DNA of 64,000 nt from Aselliscus stoliczkanus (taxonomy: Eukaryota; Chordata; Mammalia; Chiroptera; Hipposideridae). The notes beneath the pieces are model-generated. The model saw only the letters and a program-made list of their open reading frames with translations. It was not told where the DNA came from and made no database searches. The position numbers and the translations under genes were made by a program. The stretch spans positions 101,632,852 through 101,696,851 of the forward strand of contig CM066728.1 in the NCBI GenBank assembly GCA_033961575.1, written 5' to 3'. Shown piece after piece: positions 13,136-23,983 of the stretch; position 1 is the first letter of the stretch, and each line of letters opens with the position of its first letter.

Positions 13136-13637
13136 CGTACTATTTGGAGCACAAAAGTAGCATTTTAATCTAATCTAGATAACTGAAAGAGAATGGCAAA
13201 TGCAAATATATCTAAATAAAGGTATTTTAAAAGGCAAATAGAATACCTTTGTATAACACTCTTTTTCATATTGTAAATAATTGCCTTATTCTTCAGAGAA
13301 AATTTTAAACTTTATACTGATGCTAAAGATAGGAGGGGAAAAAAAAACCCATCTTGCAACAAATTAAAGTATATGTTTTCTTCTTTTGCCAAATCCCCAT
13401 ACTTTAGGAGAATAATATCTTTGTGCTCTTCCTACACATCTATGACCATCTACCTAGTGAAGTATTTGTTAATCTTAACCTAGCTGGGATCAGTCACAAT
13501 ATGCCTTCATACCAAGTAAAATATTTGCACTGCTTTATCAAACATTGAGAACTGCACTTCTCAAAAATTGCCTCTTTGTGCTGTGGTCATATTTTTATAT
13601 GTACCAGTATATGTCAAAAAAATATTTATTTAAAAAT
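13136..13637. other. No gene seen
   Basis: AT-rich sequence without recognised features. Confidence 0.6.
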
Positions 13638-13646
13638 ATCAACTCA

Positions 13647-14164
13647 AGGGGCCAGCCGAGTGTCTTAGTTGGTTAAGAGTTAGTTTAAGAGAGTGAGCTC
13701 TGAGCAACAGGGCCACTGGTTCAATTCCCACATGGGTCAGTGAGCTGAGCCCAAGCTAAGCTGCCACTGAACTGCCAACAGGTGGCAGGATGGCTCAGCT
13801 GATGAGAGCACGTGCTCCTAACAACAAGACCGCCTGTTCCATGGTGGCTACGTTCTCCCACAACAAAGACTGAACTGGGCACCTTGAGCTGAGGTGCTGC
13901 CCGGATGACTCAGTGGATAGAGCGCACACTCTTAACAACAAAGCTCCTGGTTTGACTCCTGCATAGGATGGTGGCTATGCCCACTCGCAACTAAGATTGA
14001 ACACAGCACCTTGAGCTTAGGGACCACAAGCTGCCAATGGGCAGCCAAATGGTGACTGGTGCCCTCCACAACTAAGATCGAAGAATAACAACTTGTCTGT
14101 TCCCCTCCCACAATTCCCCAACACTGTTCCCCTCTCCCAATTCCACAATTTGAAAAAAAAAAAA
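13647..14164 (+). mobile_element. Composite (trimeric) tRNA-related SINE (Ves-like)
   Basis: Three tRNA-like units follow each other: GGGGCCAGCCGAGTGTCTTA; GGATGGCTCAGCTGATGAGA; GGATGACTCAGTGGATAGAG. They are separated by linkers with ACTGAACTGGGCACCTTGAG. The 3' part ends CTTGTCTGTTCCCCTCCC plus an A run, the same tail as the long type. The target duplication ATCAACTC is at 13638-13645 and 14165-14172. It carries a CTCF-core-like CCAACAGGTGGCAG at 13775-13788. Confidence 0.9.
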
Positions 14165-14445
14165 ATCAACTCCAGTACTGAAACCTCAGAATGCAGAATT
14201 AAAATTGGCACAAGATCCAAAATCAGGACAAATCTAATAGCATTAAGGTTGTCCAGGATCAAAATATAAGCCTAATCTCTCACAGAGGTCCTAGTGGTCC
14301 TACTATGTGTAACAGGACACTATATGTTCTTCCTCAATTGCAAAGAACAACAGAAAAGACAGTTTACAAGATAGGTCTTCAAGGTTGAATTTTAATCAGC
14401 TTCTTTAGAATTTATAGTTTTTAAAACGTGTAAAAGAAATTGCCA

Positions 14446-15012
14446 TGTACACTGTCTGTTCACAACCTCACCCTAGAAATACTGCAACATACCTCATTGT
14501 TCAATATCACTATGGTCATCTTCAAAGTATTCCCCTTGGGAAGCTATGCACCGACGCTAGAGCCTCGTTCACCCTTCAAAGAAATTTTGGAACTCTTTCT
14601 GGAATGGCCTTCAGAGCTGTTGTCATATTACGCCTGATGTCTTGAACGTCATTAAAATGTCTTCCTTTCAATATTTCCTTCATCTTTGGGTAAAGAAAGA
14701 AGTCATTGGGGGGGGGCAGATCAGGTAAGTGAGGAGGGTGTTCCAATACAGTGATTTGTTTACTGGCTAAAACCTCCCTCACAGGCAGTGCCGTGTGAGC
14801 TGGTGCATTGTCGTGATGTAAGAGCCATGAATTGTTGGTGAACAGTTTAGGTCGTCTAACTTTTTCATGCAGCCATTTCAGCACTTCCAAATAGTAAAAC
14901 TTGGTTAACCGTTTGTCCAACTGGTACAAATTCATAATGAATAATCTCTCTGATATATAAAAAAAAAGAAAGGTTAGCAACATCGTTGCAACAAGATTGC
15001 ACACTTAATTGT
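14446..15012 (-). mobile_element. Mariner fragment of a second lineage (C-terminal half of transposase)
   Basis: Only the 3' half of a Tc1/mariner transposon remains. The minus strand reads QTVNQV and YYLEVLKWLHEKVRRPKLF in two frames, then NNSWLLHHDNAPAHTA with the second catalytic Asp, then LPDLPPPNDFFLYPK with the third. A run of nine G (14708-14716) adds one Pro codon, so the spacing is 35 instead of the usual 34. The tail GRHFNDVQDIRRN leads to two Trp codons turned into stops, then RRCIASQGEYFEDD and a TGA at 14494-14496. The first catalytic Asp and the DNA-binding half are absent, so the copy is truncated beyond about 15012. The downstream end near 14446 (TACACTGTCTGTTCACAACC) is a plausible terminal repeat, but its partner is missing. 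The sequence differs clearly from the element at 59.1 kb. Confidence 0.88.
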
Positions 15013-15233
15013 ATGAGAAAGCCATTGCTCTTACTAAGTAGAAATGCTTCAGCACAAGGGTGCATTGGAGCCTGGAGTCACATTCTACTTGTGAAAAGAA
15101 TCCAAAAATAAATGAAGCCCTCTGAGAGGTTTAATTTAAATGTTTTCAGATCCCATCTGTTTCTTTTTTCTCCCCAATAGTTCAATGTTGAGAAAGAACA
15201 TATTCTGTTAGTATTATTATACAGAACTTTAGA

Positions 15234-15450
15234 GGTATCATAGCATAGTGAAAAACACAGCTTTGAAGTGAGTTAGAAGTCAATATGATACCATCCTCCA
15301 TTACTTTTGGCAAGTTATATAATCCCCTTGAGTCTCAGTTTACTCAATTATGAGAGCATAAATGATGTCTATCTCTTAGAAGTGACATGAGAAATAAATC
15401 AAATGGGGTAATATAAAATTCCTGGTTCAAGGTAGGTGCTGGAAAAATTT
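15234..15450 (+). mobile_element. MIR SINE
   Basis: AGGTATCATAGCATAGTGAA, TTGGCAAGTTATATAATCCC, TGAGTCTCAGTTTACTCAAT and GGTAGGTGCTGG align with MIR along its whole length. Confidence 0.8.
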
Positions 15451-15473
15451 CTCTGTTTGGGATTTCTACTGTT

Positions 15474-15503
15474 TTTATTATTATTATTATTATTATTATT
15501 TTA
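15474..15503. repeat. (TTA)n microsatellite
   Basis: About nine TTA units just after a MIR. Confidence 0.95.
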
Positions 15504-15805
15504 ATGCATAAAGATTTAGAATACAAAGGGAGAGACTACAAAGGTGAATAGAAAAGATAAATATAAATTACAAAATAGAAGAAAACTAATATGCTGGGGT
15601 CTCAATGTCATTGGGATAAAAATCTGTATTGATTTCTAATGCCCTTTGGCATTCAGAAAAGGATCACTTAGCCCTGGACTCATGGCTTGGTGGATTTCAT
15701 AAAGCCCTTGCTGAATCGTTGTCAGTTCATGTTTCATTGTCTCTATAGAGTAAGGAAAACCCTGCTAGAAATAATAGCTGGAATAATGTGGGAAAATAGC
15801 TTTTT

Positions 15806-15911
15806 TTTTTTTTTTTTTGAGAGCAGTGTCATTGGCCCTCATATGTGGGACCGAACCTGGACCGCTGGCTTCCCAAGCCAGCGCTTAACCACCACGCCAC
15901 TCGGCCGGCCC
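15806..15911 (-). mobile_element. Short tRNA-headed SINE (monomer)
   Basis: The reverse complement reads GGGCCGGCCGAGTGGCGTGG through CATATGAGGGCCAATGACAC to an A tail, about 105 bp in all and without the long body. A 16-bp duplication, GGGAAAATAGCTTTTT (15790-15805 and 15912-15927), is identical on both sides, so the insertion is fairly young. Confidence 0.93.
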
Positions 15912-15927
15912 GGGAAAATAGCTTTTT

Positions 15928-16929
15928 ACTCACTGCCTATTTAGACTGATTTCAGAGAATCTATATTTTTATATCTATTGCCTTGGACAAATTCCACTTT
16001 AAATTAAAAAATATTTCCAATTTGTTTTATTAGTTATCCTTAACATCCCTCCATTTAGGTGTTATTTATATGTCTGTTGAGTTTGGACCTAAGTTTTTCA
16101 AACATTTGGAAAATGTATTGTCTGAATAAACACTATGATAGGAGTAATCTGTTAAATTTCGTTAATCCCATCATCTTGGCCAGGAATTTAAAAAAAGAAA
16201 TGTTGCCATGTTCTTGCTCAGAGGAGTACTAATGGGTTATGAACCCTTTCAGAGTCACAGAGCAGAGAGAAAAAACGGTTGCCTTGGCAACAAGGCAGAC
16301 CAATCAGCTGCATACAGTCTCCCCCAAGCATCTAATTTATTCAACAAATGCAAGCTAGAACAGGTGGCTAACCTAAAGGATGCCAAAAAGCTTTAGCTCT
16401 CAAATATATGCACCCGCCACGTTTTCTTGTATACAAAGTTTCATTCTTGTCCATGATAAAGGGAGAGTGAACAAGGTGCATTTCAGTGTTCAATGTAACA
16501 TGTTAGCAGTCAGAAAAACCATTAGAACTTGTCACTTTTAAATTTTCTGACAAAAAGGTATGTGTTTTCAAGAAATGATTGCTACTGACAACTTAATTCT
16601 ACTAGTCACTTTGAAAGGAGAGGTCATCCTAACTCCTATGATAAAATTCCATTATTTGTATTTTAATATGTCAAATATTATTGCAAGTTTTAATAGCGAG
16701 AGTTTATCCCTAGATTTCACAATTATTGTTTTAGAAATAAAGTGTCATAGAAATTCCAATTGCTTAAGCCTCTGAAAGCACATAGGTCTTTGTACATAAT
16801 TCTGGATTGTAAAAGGAGGAAAAGAAGGGGGAATATCAAGCTAATTTAAGCTCTATTCACTAGAGCATGAAATAATACCTTTGGCCACATCTGAAGTTAA
16901 AAAGGAAAAATCTGGAAAACTAACAGTAA
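15928..16929. other. No gene seen; holds the RFX/CCAAT cluster
   Basis: Apart from the motif cluster at 16278-16307, nothing is recognised. A 62-codon frame (16208-16396) overlaps the cluster and has no known motif. Confidence 0.55.
16278..16307. promoter_or_regulatory. Candidate RFX X-box plus NF-Y CCAAT site
   Basis: GTTGCCTTGGCAAC (16278-16291) is a perfect inverted repeat matching the RFX X-box. GACCAATCAG (16298-16307) matches the NF-Y consensus exactly. The centres are about 18 bp apart. X-box and CCAAT pairs occur in MHC class II and some cilium gene promoters. No gene start is visible nearby, so function is inferred from motifs only. Confidence 0.5.
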
Positions 16930-17395
16930 GGCATAAACTTGTTCATACTATATAAGGACCTCTGTGACCTAGGCCCAGTTTCCTTTTCCAACCTCATCCC
17001 CAAACACACCACCAAGTACATCCTGACCACCAGTCAACAGAACACCTGTGAAACCTGCCCTTTATGTCTCTCCATTTTGCATTTGCTGTTGTCAACACTG
17101 GACTCTGCTCAACGCTTATCCATCCTTCAAGGCTAAGATCTATCGCTTTCTCTGCCCAAAGCCTTGCCTCATCTCCCCAGGAAGAATTACAATCATTGCC
17201 CTGTGACCCCTCTGCAAGTGATCCCATTGCTTGTTTCTATATCTGACTTCTTCATCAGATTGAGTCCCCCAGACCTTAAATATAGGGACAATGTTCTATT
17301 TGCTCTTCATCCTCAGAGTAGTACCTGGCTCATCGTCTGAAATCATAAATATCTGGTGGAAGGATGAGTGAATGAATGAATGAATGAATGAAATT
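16930..17395 (+). mobile_element. LINE-2 3' fragment with (TGAA)n end
   Basis: A pyrimidine-rich body (ATCCATCCTTCAAGGCTAAG, CCTTGCCTCATCTCCCCAGG), GTAGTACCTGGCTCATCGTC and a TGAA repeat (17365-17392) make a typical L2 3' end. Confidence 0.75.
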
Positions 17396-18128
17396 GTGCT
17401 TTATTGATACGAAATCTGCACAAACCTAATATGTGACAAAATATTTTTAGATATTAAAATTTAAAAATCTCACTATCTTAGACCAAGTACAATGAAGAGT
17501 GCATGTATAAGTAAAGAATCTATATATTTTTAAATGAGTGGAAACTTGTTTACAAATGAAGTCTTAAATGCAGCTTCTCTCTTAAGCCTGAATGTCAATC
17601 CAGCATCCAGGCTGTTATTTCTGCCCATTCTCCCTCTCAAAGCATTTCTACCAAAATCACAGGCTTCCAAGAGCAAAGCTTGAAAATATTGGGCTACACT
17701 TACTACACATTTAATTTTACCTTCCTACTTCCCAGTACATAGTAATCACATAAGCAAGTGTTTGTTGAAAATGACATTTTAAATTAGGAGACAACATTAG
17801 CTAGGAAGTTTGGGTCTTGGCGTTTCTCTGTTGATTTGCTTTTAAAGTCTTCCAGTTGTTTCCGAAGGTGACCCTTGCTGCCTGAGGATGTTTCCTTGGC
17901 AACAGGGATGACTGCTTCCGGCATATAGGGAAAAGGCATCTCTGTTTGTTTTATACCCGGCTACCACCAGATTGGCTCTCCAGTTCATGAGCTACACATT
18001 ACACTGGAAAACAAGAGGTGGTGATAATTATCTAGCAATAATTTATTCATCTCATGAAAAGGACACAATCTCTATATGCATGTGTTTTTATTCTCCTTCC
18101 CAAATTATCCCACATGTCTGCTAATGCA
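17396..18128. other. No gene seen; holds second RFX-like site
   Basis: AT-rich on the left; the region 17820-18000 is GC-richer and contains the RFX-like palindrome at 17890 and an inverted CCAAT. Confidence 0.55.
17890..17903. promoter_or_regulatory. Candidate RFX X-box
   Basis: GTTTCCTTGGCAAC differs from the perfect palindrome at one base. An inverted CCAAT (AGATTGGCTC) lies about 70 bp downstream. Confidence 0.35.
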
Positions 18129-18153
18129 TGCACATGCACACACACAAGCACAT

Positions 18154-18183
<30 letters not shown>
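18129..18183. repeat. (CA)n microsatellite, imperfect 5' side
   Basis: GCACATGCACACACACAAGC precedes a pure CA run. Confidence 0.97.
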
Positions 18184-18184
<1 letters not shown>

Positions 18185-19049
18185 TACATACGTATCATTC
18201 CTTTTTTTGTTGTTCTGCATTAAAACATTTTGCTTGCTATCAATTCTGTCCTTTCTGTATAGCTTCTATTTTACTTATTTTCCATTTCCAGTTATGGCTT
18301 CTTTGCTTCCTCTGTTTCCAACATCAAGCAGATTACAAATTGGAGTTAAATATCAACCTATATGGCCACAAAAGACTTGGTTAGAGCACCTGGCATTTGA
18401 TCAATTCATAGAACCCCATGTTATTGCAAGAGGAGAAGGCAAATAAAATAGGCCTTGAAATGAATGTTGTTTACAATCAAGTTACCTGTAATTCACATTT
18501 GCTCATATATTCTTCTAAGTGATATAGAAACATTTTACTTGTTATGCTTTATGCTTCCCAAAAGCAATTTGAGAACATTTTTCTTGCTATCAATGAGACT
18601 TCTTTGTGCCAATGTCATACAATTGTACAGTCATGAAAAAATGGCTGGAAAACCCAGTGTCAGACATATCTCCTTATTTGTGGAATTATTTTGTCTGGAT
18701 TTTGTACTCACAAAAGTGAAGAAAGTTAATCAAGGTTGTACACAGTTTTGTTGGGAAAAAATTATTCCTAAAGAATGCTTTCAGGTATCAATTTTGTGCT
18801 CATTTCATTAGGTAAATGACTAAATAAAATAGATTTTTGGAGTCAATAATGGCATATCAAAGTTTCAAACTCATAGCTGAATTTTTTTCAATGTAGAATG
18901 TACAGAATTGTAAGCATGAACAGTAAAAAGTACAATGACTCTTTGATATCCAAAGTATCCATGGAATACAATTTTTAAAATATCACTCAAAACGTAGTGT
19001 TATAAATCTATAAATCTAAAATATATTTTATTCTAATAAATTCAGAAAT
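18184..19049. other. No gene seen
   Basis: A 115-codon plus frame (18464-18811), Cys- and Leu-rich, has no recognised domain and is AT-rich; taken as chance. Confidence 0.55.
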
Positions 19050-19112
19050 TTAGATTGGCAATGGATCTTAGAAATAATGTAACCTTTTATTTTACATATG
19101 AGAAGATGAACA
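19050..19112 (-). mobile_element. MIR-like fragment
   Basis: ATGGATCTTAGAAATAATGT and TTTTATTTTACATATGAGAA are similar to the fragment at 7.1 kb. Confidence 0.35.
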
Positions 19113-19319
19113 CCAAGAAACAGTAAAAAATCTGCCCGTGCAAATTGATCTCAGACCTTGGATGAATATCAGAAAGTCTTTTGATTTTTATTTGCTCGCC
19201 ATATAAAATGTTCACCACAAAGTTGTTGAAAACAAGAATTACATTTTGCTTTTTATTGTTATATTTTATAACATAATGCTCAGCTTTCAACAATCTGTAA
19301 TAAATTATTTATGCATGTG

Positions 19320-19720
19320 GCATCCATTAGGAATGCTTCCAGCTGAAAGGAATGGAAAACACCATTTAGGGTGACTTAATAAATATTGGTTTATTTTTCT
19401 GAAATAGCCGGGAGTCTTGAGAGAGGCAGCTGGCATTGATTCAGTGGTTTTAGCATGTTAGGGTTGGCATTTCTGAAATTCTCTTGAGACTTCATCATAT
19501 CTGCCTCATAGACACAAAATGGCTGCAGTAGCCTTTAGCATCAGTCTGCCTTCAAGAAAGAAGGTAGAAGGAGCTGTGCCAGCCATGTTTTTCTTATATC
19601 AGGTAAACAAAATCTTTCATAGAGCTCTTAGCAAGTTTATGCTCATGTTTCAATGTTCAATATTAAAGAATAAGGTCACGTTCACTGCAAAGGAGATTAG
19701 GCATGTGAGAACTTAGTTTT
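19320..19720. repeat. Probable old interspersed repeat, family not assigned
   Basis: TGACTTAATAAATATTGGTT followed by ATTTTTCTGAAATAGCCGGG and AAAATGGCTGCAGTAGC has the look of an antisense LTR or L1 end known across mammals, but I cannot name it. The 65-codon open frame inside is not convincing. Confidence 0.35.
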
Positions 19721-19809
19721 TTCAACTGTTTAAAGGAAATGACAATGGATAAATGAATTTGAAATATCTAAGGGTATTAAGTGCTTATTTTTAGATCGAT
19801 AAATGATGG

Positions 19810-19827
19810 CTAGATAGATAGATAGAT

Positions 19828-19876
<49 letters not shown>
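19810..19876. repeat. (GATA)n microsatellite
   Basis: About 16 GATA units with one ATAGATATAGAT slip. A 12-bp fading GAAA-rich tract follows to 19930. Confidence 0.98.
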
Positions 19877-20524
19877 ATGAATATAGAAATAAGTCAGGAA
19901 AGAAACAAAGAAAGAAACCAAGAAAGAGATCAAAATAGAAAATAGGAAAAATGTATTCCACTGCAATCTTAAAATAGAAAAATGAGGCATTCAAAGTGAG
20001 AAACAGAGGTGATATGAAGCCACATGTATGTGTTTTCCAAATGCTTTCCATGGTGGATCCCAGAAGCATGCTCAGTGGAGTGGTTTCACCAGTAACAGGA
20101 GCAGGGCACCGAGATGTATAGCAATCTCAGAGGATATTAAGAACTTGTGTGATTTGCCCGTTGGTCGGTCAAGGGAAACTATTGCTAAGAAACTTAACCA
20201 CTTAGAAGTGTCTGAAATCCAAAATCATTACACTGTGTGAATAATTTAAGATAACTTTTGCATTCTTCTTAACACAGAATTTGAGAAAACATTATTATTA
20301 CAATCTATTTGTCATTTGATTTTAAAGTCACTTCCAAGTATTTTGAAAGTGCTTCTGAATATTTGTAGGAGCTCTTTCTTTTCCTTTGGGTCAGCGTCAT
20401 CCAAACTGAAAATCAAGTGGGCCGAATGAATTGCTATAGAATCAAGTCAGCAGGTTTAATTTCTCAGTCCCCCTTGCTCCCTTGTTCTCCTAAAAACGAG
20501 TGTGAAAGATTGTGCTCCTTCTTT
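19877..20524. other. No gene seen
   Basis: A GAAA-rich fade-out of the GATA repeat, then unrecognised sequence. Confidence 0.55.
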
Positions 20525-20645
20525 GTCCTCAGTTCTGTGCTAGAATGTAATAAGGTCCATGGCAGAGGTTCTCGCTTCCGGCTATACTTCACAACAGTGC
20601 CTGACACAATATAGTCATTCAATAAAGAGTTGTTGCCTGAATAGA
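20525..20645 (+). mobile_element. LINE-2 3' end
   Basis: CAGTGCCTGACACAATATAG and CATTCAATAAAGAGTTGTTG are the L2 3' end, about 120 bp. Confidence 0.55.
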
Positions 20646-20794
20646 TCAAAATTAATTTTTTTTTGTAGGCCAATTGCCTATTCAGCACATATTATTCTAT
20701 TTTGAGGTGAAATTCAACAGATCCTGCAAATCTCAACTCCAACATGAGTTGCACAGAATTAGAGATGGACATCAGATCCTTCTTCAGAAAACAG

Positions 20795-20915
20795 CTCATC
20801 GATCAAAAAGTTTAGACTATAAATGTCTTACAAGTGAGAACCACACGCTTATCTTTCTGTCTCCATTGCCAAGCCCAGTGCCTAGCACATAATAAATGTT
20901 TGTCAGATGAATTGC
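20795..20915 (+). mobile_element. LINE-2 3' end
   Basis: CCCAGTGCCTAGCACATAAT and AAATGTTTGTCAGATGAATT; a second L2 end 150 bp after the first. Confidence 0.55.
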
Positions 20916-21145
20916 TGTTCAGATTTCATATTGAGTGATTCCTAAAGTGGTGGCAATCAATATTTTGGTTCAAGCCTCAAAATAATACTATATTGGCATG
21001 TTTTCAATGAATATTCAGCCCTTGAACTTCATTCTTAAGAATGTTATTCAAGGTCCAAAGCATTCATCTTTCCAACCAAGAGGCTAATGAAAATCTGAGG
21101 GGAAATTCATGAGACCCAAGTCAGAGTTGAGATATATTCACATGA

Positions 21146-21162
21146 GCATGCACACGCATACG

Positions 21163-21195
<33 letters not shown>
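21146..21195. repeat. Alternating purine-pyrimidine tract with (CG)5 core
   Basis: Fifty bases alternate purine and pyrimidine without a break: GCATGCACACGCATA, then five CG units, then CA repeats. Such tracts can adopt Z-DNA. Confidence 0.95.
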
Positions 21196-22368
21196 CATGT
21201 CACTCTTTTTCTCATCATTCTGGGCTTGTGAAATAAACTGTTCTCAAAGAGAAAAAAAAAGTACAACTAAGAACATTACTGGGTTTGTCTCTAAGAACAC
21301 AGAACTAAATAACCCTACGAAGAGCGGGATTCTACAAAATGTTTATCAGTTTGGATCTGTGCAATTCCAAGTATAATTTATAACAAGTGTAAATGAAAAT
21401 AATATATTTCTTAACGGCTGGAGGATTAAAAGCATTGCTTTTTTAAAGTTAACTCTCTTATTAGGACTCAAACCAGCCTTAAAACAGAGCTCACCGTTAA
21501 CCCCACGGTACACACCGTTCCACAACAGAGCACCAGGTAAGATAAATACATGAAGCCTCAACAAGTCAGATGTTGCATTATTGAAATACTTTTAATATCA
21601 ATTGTGATATTTTCATGGTTACAGCCAGCTTCGCTAGGTGAGCACGATCCCATGTTAACATCCTGTGGGTGTGAATGTACACATTCTTAAAAGTACTCTA
21701 ATTCTTCTAACTCAGAGAAGTTCAGTTCCCTTCTCATATAACTGCAAGCACAAAGATATTTTAAGTGTAAACATTGTATCCCATCATGAAAAGGAACAAG
21801 AACACAACAAAAAAGATCGAAGGCAAAACATACAAAAGACAGAAATAAGTCCTTTGGAAAACAGAAGGCTGAAGCGTTAATTGAACATTACCTTTTTCTT
21901 CCAGGGAGGAAAATCCATCTTGGTCATTCCTGCCTTTTCTCACACTGCTGATTTAAAAACCCCCAGCTGAGCAGGCAGCTGTGCAGAGCAAGGAACTGGT
22001 GAGCTCAGCAAGAGACCGGCATCCTAACGCTACTCCCAGAAATCCACGCTTTCTTTTCAGTGGCTGCGTTGTCATTAGGAATGCCAGAAACGTGAAATAT
22101 AGTCCTCTTTTCTGTACCAGTGGTACAGAGATCATAGTGATGGTGGCTTTAAAGACTTCAAAAGCCGGAAGCACCCTGTTTTGATTGATATTTATTTTCA
22201 ATGTAGCCTCCAAAGAGCAGGCGTTGGCTATTCTTCAAGATATTAGATATTCTGGAGCACTTTCCTTAATCATAATGTTAATGGAATGGAAGAAAACGCA
22301 GACATGAAAGGTGAAGCATATGGGAGAAGGGATGCTCAGGTTGCTTTCTTACCCTTCCCATTAAAAAC
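21196..22368. other. No gene seen
   Basis: Opposed 67-86 codon frames near 22.0 kb have no known motif. The block 21.9-22.2 kb is GC-richer and unexplained. Confidence 0.55.
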
Positions 22369-22400
22369 CAAACAAACAAACAAACAAACAAACAAAAAAC
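22369..22400. repeat. (AAAC)n microsatellite
   Basis: Seven CAAA units and an A run; possibly the tail of an unrecognised retroelement. Confidence 0.95.
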
Positions 22401-23433
22401 TTGACTATTATACTGCAATTTTTTTTCTTAGATTGCAACTGGAAATCTTATCTTAAAAAAACAAAATATTGTATGTCATGCCTCCGATAAAAGTAGGAAT
22501 ACAAAATTAACTGCAACCTAAAATAGACCTACATTTCTTAAGGGCCCTTGAAAACTGAATTAATTTATTATCTGTTTCCATACAAGTGGCTTTAGAAATG
22601 GTTTATGAAGTACTCTGGAAATGACTCAAAAAATAATTACAGGGAGACTACTAGGCAACAGAATGGCTGTAGTTGCTGGCTGTAAACTGTGATTGACATC
22701 ACAAGATTGTCATAAATGAAAAAAGCCTGTCATTCAGAGCTAGGAATTCTGGTGGTGTTTAGCCTTCCAAATTAAAGAAAAAAACAACTTTTATGCTTCT
22801 GAAGGTATCACAGATTTTAAATATATTTTTAATGTATGTATAAAAAGGTATATTATGTACACGTATACATGCTTAATGTATAAAATTACATTTCCATGTA
22901 TAAAGTATGCATGTGTGTTACTATGTATATTCAAGGACATTAGGCTTCAATTAGGCTAAAATATTTACTATGTTTCAATACTTTAAATAATTATTAGACT
23001 ATTTAAAATAAAACTTGAACAGTAATTTTAAATGCATACTTTATTATTGAGTACATTTCTGTTATTACCTGAAAGCAATAATCAGATATAAAAGTCAGTA
23101 AAAACTGATAAAAAGGAATATATTCTAAATCATTTTAGGAGTGTCTTCTATTTACATTTAGTTAATTTTATAAGTCAATTTTGGCAAAGATGTAGAGCTG
23201 AAATAGTAACATTTACAAATTTTTATTTACCCAAGGATATGTCATCCAATAGGTATTTATGACAATACACTTGGTGTCCAGAATTTTATCCTGCTAACTT
23301 AAAACCAAGATTATATAAAATAAAAATTCAGATACATACATCATGGACATGTGCCTTTCTTTCAGGAAGTCTCCCTTGTTTCTCAAATGGATTTAACCAA
23401 AAATATTTGGGAAAATAGAAAACAAATAAGCTT
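22401..23433. other. No gene seen
   Basis: Very AT-rich, with TGTATA-type simple sequence near 22.83-22.93 kb. Confidence 0.6.
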
Positions 23434-23520
23434 TCTATTGTTGCATAACAAATGTCTACAAATTTAGTAGCTTTAAAGCAAAACAAAACACAGTCATCTT
23501 ATTTTGGAAATTTAAATGCA
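23434..23520 (-). mobile_element. Short LTR fragment (MLT-like)
   Basis: TTCTATTGTTGCATAACAAA followed by AGTAGCTTTAAAGCAAAAC resembles the ends of the LTRs at 28.1 and 40.1 kb. It is too short for a firm family call. Confidence 0.45.
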
Positions 23521-23971
23521 CTAATTTTATAAAGAAGCATGCAGCTCAAAAATGTTGCCTTAGCATGATTATAAGAAATTTTCCTTATTCATTCATTCAT
23601 TTACATTATTGATTGCTGTGATTTCTGCCAATAGTTGAAATTGTTGCCCCAAGGAAATTATTCAGGAGTTTTGTTTACTAAAATGCTATTTATAAAAAGT
23701 ATCAAATATTCCGTTTTAGTCTCAGCAAATATATAAAAAGCCATCCAAAAATGTGACTCTGTATAGGAAAATGAAGACAATTCACAATGAGAAATTGAGT
23801 AGAATAATCTACAACTGCAACATATTAAAGATGCATTTTTTATCATTCGCCTAAAGAATTTCAGATACAAGACACTTATTTAAAAAAAATCAAACTTACA
23901 AATAACTATAGAAACTCAAATAAGTTAAAAATTATATTCTACTCTTGCCTACTAAGTAAATAATTTTTAAA
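23521..23971. other. No gene seen
   Basis: AT-rich; nothing recognised. Confidence 0.6.
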
Positions 23972-23983
23972 ATATGAAATGTA

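Noticed and set aside
18464..18811. 115-codon plus-strand frame
   Set aside because: AT-rich, Leu/Cys/Phe-biased, no motif; likely chance.
19810..19876. Regular GATA array as a CRISPR-like repeat
   Set aside because: Four-base units without spacers; a microsatellite in a mammalian genome.
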